This document shows, piece after piece, positions 12,201-64,000 of a stretch of 64,000 nt of DNA. The position numbers and the translations under genes are program-made. The stretch's first letter is position 1. The number at the start of each line of letters is the position of its first letter. The stretch lies in contig NC_077228.1 of the NCBI RefSeq assembly GCF_027887165.1, forward strand, positions 105,438,260 through 105,502,259, in the 5' to 3' direction. Source of the stretch: Monodelphis domestica. Its lineage: Eukaryota > Chordata > Mammalia > Didelphimorphia > Didelphidae. Below the pieces are notes generated by a model that made no database searches, was not told where the DNA came from, and worked only from the letters and a program-made list of their open reading frames with translations.

Positions 12201-15160
12201 TATAATTATTAAAATCTCAATCTGTCTAGCCCCAGAAATGCCATAGCTTTTCCTATTATCCTTCAGTTAATACATTTTCTAATGAGACATGGAAGAACGG
12301 AATATCTTATTATATCATCCTTACATTGGTTTAACATTCTACTCCTTACTACATCCTATTCAAATCCAGACAAACCAGTTCCATAGCTTGGGGACTGTCT
12401 GTAAGCATCATCAGAATTCTAATTAAAAGAGACAGCATCAAAAATATGAAGATGACCCCCCAGGAGTCTTGGCCTTTTCCAAGTTATGCTCCTTCCTTTC
12501 CGTGATCTCACCTGCAGAGTAGGTCACTGGTAGCTCTGCTTAGAAATTCAGACCCCCAAAACCAAACATGAGTGTTCCTCAGGCCAAATAAGGGGGCCTA
12601 GAAGCACTCCCACTAGATACAAGGAAACCCTAGAGCCCCTTTCACAACACCATTACTTCTCATTTCTATTATGTAAGACTGTTCCAGTTGGGTGGAGTAG
12701 AGGTTTATCAGATCTACAGAAGCTAGGACCCAGCTAAGCTGTATCTTAACATTTATTTCCAAGGTTTAAAGCTCCCCCCCAAAAAAACAAGGATATAATA
12801 TACAATTATGGGGTGATTATTAAAGAATTTAATATGGTTAATAGCTTGAGGAATTGTGGCTAAAAAAATTCTTTTGTCACCAGGTTCCTCAAAGGCTCAA
12901 TCAGGTAGCACCTCTTAAAGGAAGGAAAGCTTTCTTAATCCCTTTAGCTGTTCAGGATCCACTCTACCTCTATCTTATTTCTTTTATTTATCTGAGTGCA
13001 AGCTGTATCCTTCCCTCCCAGAAGAACATAAAGTGCAAGTAGTGTTTGTTCTGCAATTGTATCTCCCCTCCCCCCCAAGAGTTTGACAGTGATGGGCATT
13101 TTCTACAATATGCTAACCACTGGAATTTCAAAGAACAAAGTTATAAACAGGTGACCAAGCTTAGGTAGAATATAATCTAATGTAGATGTTAAAAGAAATG
13201 CCAACAGAATTAAATTTGCTTAGATGCAGAAAATTCTAATCCTATGGTATGTGTAAGGGAACACCCTCCTCCTGGTATCGTCGACCTGAATCCCTGTGAC
13301 AGGACATCACATGAATGTGACAAACAAAGGTCACAGGTAAAGAGTCCTGGGGATATGACCGGGAACTAAAGGTTACAAGTTGGACCAAAAGAAACAAATA
13401 AAATAAGTGCTCGCTCTAGAACCTGAGAAGAAATGGAATCTCCATGTTTTCCCAACTTCCCAAATAATTCTGTGCAAAAGGGTTCACTTAAATGAAATCA
13501 AAATTTGAGTAACACAAAAATGGATTCCTTGATTGAAAATCACAGTAATTGGTCACTGGCTCAGATAATAGGAGGCTCTGAAGCTGTCTATCCCAGGAGA
13601 CCCTGAACATTATTAACATAATCGAACATTTTTTTTTAAATGCTGGATTTATGGGGTGGCAGGATGGGTGGGTATCAATTTTATCTGGAGGACAAGGGCT
13701 AGACTGGACCAAATAACAAGAATTCTACTCTTGGAATTTTTCCACAAAGAGGAGGAAAAAAAAATTAGGAATGTGTGTATTTCTTCTCTCCAGCTTCTGG
13801 CCAAATCAACATGTTGTAGTTCATTCTTTATAGTGGGAGTGAAGTTTGCAATAAATAAGAAACATATAATTGAGCAGCTTGAACATTTCTCTTGTCCTTA
13901 CCAAAAAAAAAAAATGTATTCCATTTGCTTCAGACATTGTCACTGATAAAAGACTTCACAATGATCTTAAGCACTCAGACACAATGCAAGTTATCAAGGA
14001 AATAGGATGGCTGAGATATTCAGAATTCTTAGCCTCATATGATTAATCCAAAGCAAGTAATGAGGAAAGCAGTATGCTTAATCCCTTGTCAGAGGGTTCC
14101 ATCATGTGGTTACAAATATTAAGTGTGCACTCCTAGTTATATGCAAATATGATACAAAGGGATCTGAATATTGAAATCATATTGATACTTTACATTTCAA
14201 AAAAAAAAAAAGCATTGCTTCAAAGAGTGGGTTCTTAATTTATAAACATAAGACAAGCTGCCAGGTAGGTCCACCTATTTGCAAGGTCCACACAACCCTC
14301 TCAGAAGGTAAAAGGACTTCACTGACTAGATCAAGAAGAAAAAAAGAAAAACTATTTCAGTGACAGGAATTAGAGCAGCCTAGAGCTAGTGACCACTACA
14401 CACCCAGGGCATAATCTATTCTGCTGAAACTACACAGGAATGACTCACAGTTGGAGTCTCATTGCTGCCCCTAATCTTCCAAAAAATCAATTATGGGGCA
14501 TATATCTTGTCTTGGATTCCTTAAGCTACATGACAAATATAGGCTAGACCAGAGACTAACTCAAAACACATGTATCATATATATAAAACTATATTGTTAG
14601 AAGTGTCTATATTGTTTATATGTTTAAATATTGTTATTCTTGTATACTTCTGGAGGTAGAACAGAGATCTTCAGTAACTAGCGATTTATGTGCACTGGGG
14701 GTTAAATATAAAAGAGCCTTGGAAAAATAGTTTGTCATCATTGTTGCCTTGTATATAGTTGATGTTCACTAAACATCTGCATGATAGGCATACTAAGTCC
14801 CATTCAACTGTAATAACATTCAAATGTTTTGATTTGATTATCAAAGTGATAATTTCACTGTTCATATGCAATTGAAAAGAGTAAAAAAATCTGAGACCTC
14901 TCAGCCAGCTAAAGTGAGGTTTAACCTCTGAATATTGGAATCTTCCAGTCCAAACAGGAAAACAAGTGGGCAAACCCCTGACCAATGCTATATACAGGGA
15001 GTTTCTGGCTGGGAACTTAAATCTCAACAATGAGTAGAAACCACTTACCAGTACAGTCTCGGGTATAATAGATGAAACCAGCCTTGCTTAAAGAACTCTC
15101 CCAGAGATGTATTGCAAGAATGGAGTTAAAAGATCTAATAAGTGCTACAGGAACACACAA
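12200..15160. other. Intergenic stretch without recognised genes
   Basis: No exon-like sequence, RNA gene or clear repeat recognised. Short minus-strand AATAAA hexamers occur (for example around 12750 and 12970). Without transcript data they cannot be assigned to a longer KDM5B 3' UTR. Confidence 0.4.
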
Positions 15161-15164
15161 TATT

Positions 15165-15320
15165 TCATAGAAGAACTTGGATGAGGTTCATGGATTTAAA
15201 ACTACAAGGGCTCTTGAGATCATTAATTCAATGTACAGATAGGGAAACTGGAAGTCAAGGAAGCAAAAAGATGGACCCAGGATTCAAACCCAGGTCCTCT
15301 GAGTCCATAGCATTTTCCCT
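15165..15320 (+). mobile_element. MIR-type SINE fragment
   Basis: CAGATAGGGAAACTGGAAGT followed by CCCAGGATTCAAACCCAGG and a TGAGTCCATAGCATTTTCCC end has MIR/THER1 architecture. Confidence 0.6.
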
Positions 15321-15488
15321 CAAAGCCAAGTCTCAGGTCCCTTCTATAATGGATAGGGAGAATTCTATTCTAAAACAGGTGCCATGTGAGCAGGAGTTCA
15401 AATTTTGCCTCTGGTGCATAATATGAATGTCTGTGATCTTATTAAGTGACTGAATCTATTTAAGCCTTAGTGTGCTCAATTGTAAAAT

Positions 15489-15508
15489 GGGGGGGGGGGG
15501 GGGGGGGG
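15489..15508. repeat. G20 homopolymer run
   Basis: Twenty consecutive G follow a SINE-like TCAATTGTAAAAT segment. In MIR-like elements this position normally reads AAAATGGGG, so the run probably grew from that seed. Confidence 0.9.
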
Positions 15509-16550
15509 TTGCCTAGATAATGTCCCCATCTCACTCCAAAACTGTGATCCTATGATTTTCTAATTTGAATAGTAAAACTAACCACCTCAGAGCTTCTATG
15601 CAGACATCCCAGGTGGCTCTTTGCCTTAGTGCCCCAAAATCTTTCTTCTCATTAAAACATCCCTAATGGAATGAGAGAATATTCACTGCTCAGAGCCTTT
15701 TGATAGTCAAGAACCCATTAAGCCCATGGTTCTGGCTGCAGAATCCTCTTGGCTTTGGAGTCGTTAGCAACTTCATTGATAGCTGACATTCTGACTAAGA
15801 GACAGACATTTTCAAACCATGGGAATTTGAGAGCCAAACCACATACTATTTTAGATGGTGCTGTTGACCAGGTTCCTTCTAAACCCAGGACCCCCAAACA
15901 AGGAAAGACATCACAGGAACTGCATCAAAACTGCAGACAACTACGAGTTGTTCATAAAGAGATTTAATTATTTAAATTGCATGAGGGGGCTAGTACAATT
16001 TAATCTCCACTACATCAAAACTGCTAGGGTGTTTTTGTTTTTTGAAAACCCACTAGTTCTAACCCTCCCTCAGATTTATGGCTGAAAAATGAGAAAATAA
16101 GCAAGAGAGCTTATTCTGTGTGTTAGTGTTCACCACTGTAAAACAGACCCTTTAAAAGAGGGGAATAATGATCTTTATGAGGTAAAGGAGTTCCTACTCC
16201 CCATCACCCTCACCCCAGGACAGGTAATCTGAACTGAGGGTGAGGAAGAAAAACAAATGGGAAGGCAACTGCTCCAACCTTTTAAGTGCTTAACCCCATG
16301 GAAATTAAACTCTTCTTTGATGCTCACTTCTCTAGGTCTGTGAGGAAGAAACCCCTTTGGATTGTGTACTGACATCTGATCCTTAAGATTCTAGTTTTTG
16401 TCTTCACTTTAGTAAATACAATGGAAAAAAATTCATCAAATTGGACCAAGCTGCAGATTAGGCATGGTTTTCAACATTCTGAGAAAGCCTATAAACATTA
16501 TGGCCTTCAAGAACAGATTGTGTTCCCTGTAGAGTATGAGACATGTTGTT

Positions 16551-16568
16551 GGGGGGGGGAGGGGGGGG
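16551..16568. repeat. G9-A-G8 run
   Basis: Two G-runs separated by a single A, about 215 bp past the candidate KDM5B polyA signal in the direction of transcription (C-rich on the gene's strand). Frames across it are artefacts. Confidence 0.9.
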
Positions 16569-16781
16569 TTGGGAGCCCCCACACCACGCAACAATAGAGC
16601 AGAAGGCAGGGGACAGCACACCAGAAGAAATCCATCTCTAGCCCCTGCAAGTTGGAGCTTATTTTACAGCAGCCTAACCGGGCAAAAGCAAGGGAAGCTG
16701 AGGGGAAAAAAAAGGTTAAGAGAAGCTGCTTTACTAAGGGCTCTGAATAATCAAGATTTACTAATATATCATAACCAAGGA

Positions 16782-16787
16782 TTTATT
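16782..16787 (-). terminator. KDM5B: Candidate polyadenylation signal AATAAA
   Basis: Plus-strand TTTATT equals AATAAA on the gene strand, about 830 nt after the KDM5B stop. The downstream strand is moderately U/GU-rich, which fits cleavage near 16760-16770. An ATTAAA variant is at 17002-17007. Which site is used needs 3'-end reads. Confidence 0.5.
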
Positions 16788-17034
16788 CCACAATATAAAC
16801 TGCAACAGTTGATACAAGCTACCCCCCTCCCCAGGAGAAAAAAAAAGAAAGAAAAGAAAAAGCCAAAATACAGCTGTGGCAATTACTTACAGAGCTGTCT
16901 CCCTTCTACATCACTAGTCCATCAGTGACACTAGAGCCTAAAACGTCTGCATCCCAAACATCAACCCAATGCTAAAGCACCAACACACTTTTCAGAACGT
17001 TTTTAATTCCAGCCACTGAAACCAGACATAGAAG

Positions 17035-17042
17035 TTATTGCT
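17035..17042 (-). promoter_or_regulatory. KDM5B: Predicted miR-137 8-mer target site in 3' UTR
   Basis: The transcript strand reads AGCAATAA, a full 8-mer match to the miR-137 seed, inside the proximal 3' UTR. I recall miR-137 being reported to repress KDM5B in breast-cancer cells. One 8-mer can also occur by chance. Confidence 0.4.
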
Positions 17043-17495
17043 CAGATAAATAAACCTAATCTATGGGGAGGAGAAGAATGGGGAGAGGTGGGAGTTGAAG
17101 AGCAGAGCAAAACAAAAACAAAAACCCCAAAGTGAAAAACCAAAAGTTCCCCCCAAATGGTAACAGAGTAAACAGGAGAGATTCCTCAAAAGAGGATTTA
17201 CTGGAATTTCTGGTGCCATTCTGGGCACTGAAGCCAAGCTGGACTCTTAAGCCGGTAAATCCCAGACAGAGGTATGACTTTAATGCTGTCCATGAAAAGG
17301 TGCAAGCTTCACTGCCTTCTAAATTGGTGGAAACCCCTGCAAAAAACAGTCAGCATTTCAGACCTCAACAACCACAAACAGCTCTTAAGGGAAAAATACA
17401 AAAAGTGTCAAAAAAAATTTTTTTGTTAGTTTTTTCTTTTTTTTCTTTTTTTTTTTCAAACAGTTCTGGAAAAATGATCCCATGAAGAATAGAAA

Positions 17496-17502
17496 TAGCA
17501 CC
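17496..17502 (-). promoter_or_regulatory. KDM5B: Predicted miR-29 seed match in 3' UTR
   Basis: The transcript strand reads GGTGCTA, a 7-mer-A1 match to the miR-29 seed, about 115 nt after the stop codon. This is seed pairing only, with no conservation evidence available here. Confidence 0.25.
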
Positions 17503-17616
17503 GTTTACAGGCTGGCTCTAATACCAGTCCTGTAGCTTTGCTGAGAAATTGCAGAAATCTTCTCGGAGTCCTGAATTACATAAGTGGGGGATTTGTTTTT
17601 GTATTGTTTTGTTTTT

Positions 17617-61526
<43,910 letters not shown>

Positions 61527-61689
61527 CTAGAAAACAGAATTAACATAACACAACATAACTTAATTTGATTTATAAAAATCACCAAAGTCAATATATAGAA
61601 ATATATTAAAATATTATGAAATGAAATATATATATAGAAACAACATCCTACATATGGTCATATATAGCCATATCTGTATTTAAGGAAAA

Positions 61690-63430
61690 TTACATTACTC
61701 TGGCAGCAGTATGTGGGATGAAACAGACTAGGGAAGAGACTTGAGGTAGGGAGGCCAATCAGGAGGTTGATACTTAATAGAAGATCTCAACTAGGAATGA
61801 AGAGAGGGAATAGGATATGACAGGTTGTCAAGGTAGAAACAGCAAGATTTGGCAACTGACTGGATGACTGTTCAGAGTTGAGCATATCATAGATATGAAT
61901 CAGGGAGATAAGACAAAAAGTTAGTGGTTTAGAAAAGGGGAAGATAATGAATTGAGTTTTGGAGATGTTGAATTGAAAGTTATCCCTGAAGATATACAGT
62001 TTGAAATCTCAATAGCCAATTGATGCTATAGGACTGAAGCTCAGAGAGACTAAAGCTGGATATAGAGATCTGAGAGCCATCTACAGAGATGACCAGCTGA
62101 ATTCATGAGAGCTGATGAGATTACCAAGAAAGAGTAGAACAAGAAATTCTTAACCTATGGCCCATGAACTGGTGTTATATTTTGACAACTCTTATTTCAA
62201 TTAGCTGGTTTTATACACTTAAAAATATTATATGAAGCAATACAAAAGTGTGTAAACAAAGACACAGATGCAGACACTCACACAAGTTAAAAATTCCCAG
62301 TATGTAGCAAGAAAACTTGAGTAGAACTTTAAGGAATACCCAGAGAGACTGCAATATAAAGCCAGCAAAGAAGACTGAGAAGGAGCAGTCAGATAGTTAG
62401 GAAAAAACGGGAAAAAATGTCTAAAAGGACATGGTCCAATAAGTGTCACTCAGCTGATATTAAGAAGGATTAAAACTAAGAAATGGGTATCAAGTTTAGG
62501 AATAATAAGTCATTGTTAACTTTGGAGAGAGCAATTTCAGTTGAATTATGAGTGAATGAGAAAAAGGATTACCATAGCTTTTTCAAAAGTGAAGGTTTTT
62601 AAGGTTTGAGAGATGGGTATATCTGAATATGGGAAGGAAGGAAAAAACAAATTGGAGAGAAAGGATGGAAAGGCGAGGAGGTCACTTCTTTCAGATAGTG
62701 GGAGAATATTTAAGTGTAAGAAGTGACATCAAGTTGTCTAGAGAGGAAAGAAAACCAACCTCAGTAAAGAAGTATTTCCTCAGTAAAGAAGATGTAAATA
62801 AGGACCCCCTCAGCAAGAGAGGACACAAAGATGTAAGAAGCTTGACAAGGGGGAAAAGAGTTTAGAATAGCTTCCATGAGAAGGTTAGGGATCAATTAAA
62901 GAATAAAAAGACACTCTGGTTTCAGTGAGGGTCCAACAGAGATTGAATGGCATGAATTTGTCATGTGACCCATCAAAATAGATAAGAGGCTTCTCTCAGT
63001 CTTATTCAGGAACCCAGGCAGGAAAGAATGGAAGTTATCTACAGCTGAGGTTTGGAAAAATAAAGAGTGATGAAAAGATCAGGAGACTAATGATTCAAGA
63101 GCAGAAAAGGAAAAGGCTGAAATGGTTAATTGTCAGTGTTGAAGCTGGAGGGACAGGAATGTGAAGTTAAGAGCAAGGGTAATGGTTTGAGAAGACACTG
63201 AGGCAGAGTGATGAAAAACAGGTTAAGAGTGTCAGAATATCAATTAGAGAATGAAACATTTATAAGTCAAGGTGAAATCTAGTGGCTAAAGAATGAATGG
63301 GTCAATAGAATTTCGAGAAGTTAAGGAACTGTAATGTTAGGGAGGTTTGAAGGAACATCTAAGTAGAGATGTTAAAAGTTCCTTGGTATAAGAATTAGAA
63401 GTGGGAAGGGGAGGAAGAAAGTAAACAAGG
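61690..63430 (-). mobile_element. Long L2 LINE remnant, minus orientation
   Basis: The reverse complement follows the L2 order: reverse-transcriptase region (reversed AGATCTGAGAGCCATCTACA near 62069, which in L2 encodes the stretch around the active site), then the C-terminal part (reversed GAGTTTTGGAGATGTTGAAT near 61954), then the tail (reversed GAGACTTGAGGTAGGGAGGC near 61736). Frames are broken by stops and indels, and it is not functional. It is the longest L2 remnant in the window. Confidence 0.6.
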
Positions 63431-63439
63431 TATTAAATT

Positions 63440-63530
63440 CCACATTGTGCTCATTTGACAGCTGAGAAAACTGAGGTAAATAGGGTTAAATAACTTGACC
63501 AGGGGTCACACAACTAGTAGGTATTTGAGT
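63440..63530 (+). mobile_element. MIR core
   Basis: GACAGCTGAGAAAACTGAGG, then TTAAATAACTTGACCAGGGGTC and ACACAACTAGTAGGTATTTG, the conserved MIR central region. Confidence 0.75.
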
Positions 63531-63654
63531 CCATATGAAGACTCCAAATCAGTAGGGAAATTTAAACAACTCAACTTGAGATTCCAGCTCAAATCTATCA
63601 CAGATTGGAAAAGTCAACAAAAAAAAAAAGAAAAATGACATGTCACAGAAGGGG

Positions 63655-64000
63655 TTACAGGAAAACAAGCACTGCTAGTGGATTTGTAAACTGATCTATC
63701 CATTCTGGCAAAGCAATATGGAACTATGTCTATGCATTTCCTTTAACTCATTGATACCAATACTAAGACCTTAATAAGGAGACCAAAGAGAAGAAAAAGT
63801 TTAAAAGGTAGAAAAATATTCATTGCAGTTCTTTTGGTAGTGGCAAAGACCTGGATACTAAAAGGCTGTCATCCATTGTGGAATGGCCAAAGAAATTTTG
63901 GTATATAAATGTAATAGAGCACAACTGTGCTGTAAGAAATTAAGAAACTTTCAGAAAAACCTGGAAGACTTATATGGACTGAGAGTACAATAAGTAGAAG
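63655..64000 (+). mobile_element. L1 3' end, cut by window edge
   Basis: GCTAGTGGATTTGTAAACTG, CATTCTGGCAAAGCAATATG, TCTTTTGGTAGTGGCAAAG and a GAATGGCCAAAGAAATTTTG block match the L1 copies at 440, 35.2 and 41.6 kb. It continues beyond 64000. Confidence 0.8.

Larger units (their letters stand above)
16760..17616 (-). other. KDM5B: KDM5B 3' UTR (proximal part)
   Basis: Sequence after the TAA stop, non-coding on the gene strand, ending about 20 nt past a canonical AATAAA (16782-16787). That gives a UTR of roughly 850 nt. Mammalian KDM5B can use longer 3' ends, so this is a minimum. An A-rich stretch (17405-17460, seen as T-rich on the plus strand) lies about 160-210 nt after the stop and could prime oligo-dT internally. 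Small frames on either strand here are not genes. Confidence 0.6.
61527..64000. other. KDM5B: KDM5B intron 2 (partial)
   Basis: At least 2.5 kb, running off the window edge. Made of L2 in minus orientation (61690-63430), a hAT-like start at 62147, a MIR core (63440-63530) and an L1 3' end (63655-64000). No exon found. Confidence 0.75.

Noticed and set aside
1..16700. A second gene downstream of KDM5B (in human the neighbour is SYT2, from memory)
   Set aside because: I found no exon-like sequence resembling a synaptotagmin or any other protein in this stretch. A distant non-coding first exon cannot be excluded.
16536..16928. Plus-strand 130-codon frame
   Set aside because: It crosses the G-runs and an A-rich stretch antisense to the KDM5B 3' end, has low-complexity Gly-rich and Lys-rich ends, and no family resemblance.

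Overview
This is a mammalian, almost certainly marsupial, nuclear genomic window. The evidence is large introns with GT/AG borders, dense interspersed repeats, and several copies of a marsupial-type tRNA-related SINE (GGGGCAGCTGGGTAGCTCAG head, polyA tail) next to marsupial-type L1 3' ends, old L2, L3/CR1 and MIR. I see nothing bacterial or phage-like, no CRISPR array and no operon.

The only gene I can support is KDM5B (JARID1B, PLU-1), an H3K4 histone demethylase, on the minus strand. Twenty-five coding exons, numbered 3 to 27 by analogy with the human gene, run from 61526 down to the stop codon at 17617. Splice phases join without a break. The exons encode 1450 residues, exactly what I count for human KDM5B from residue 95 to its end (1544 residues, sequence recalled from memory). 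Residue numbers below use that human scale. Exons 1 and 2 (start codon, JmjN) lie upstream, beyond position 64000.

Layout from high to low coordinates: ARID (exons 3-4, about 59.6-61.5 kb); a possible 57-nt cassette exon (58.0 kb); linker (exons 5-7); PHD1 (exon 8, 48.8 kb); JmjC catalytic core (exons 11-13, 42.3-46.2 kb) with His499, Glu501 and His587 all present; C5HC2 zinc finger (exon 15, 39.5 kb); PLU-1 helical region (exons 16-22); PHD2 (exon 23, 22.8 kb); Lys-rich segment (exon 26) and PHD3 (exons 26-27, 17.6-18.6 kb). A 3' UTR follows, with a candidate polyA signal at 16782-16787.

Positions 1 to about 16.7 kb are downstream intergenic DNA made of degraded L1, L2, L3/CR1, MIR and SINE copies, microsatellites and several pure G-runs. 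I found no second gene there.

The points most worth a second look are a predicted GC-AG intron after exon 25 with a competing GT four bases away; the phase-0 cassette exon between ARID and PHD1; a CA repeat directly downstream of the exon 13 donor, next to the exon carrying a metal-binding His; SINEs with target-site duplications, one 29 bp from an exon; and a 616-bp candidate solo LTR in the JmjC intron. I do not see a previously undescribed multi-gene system here.
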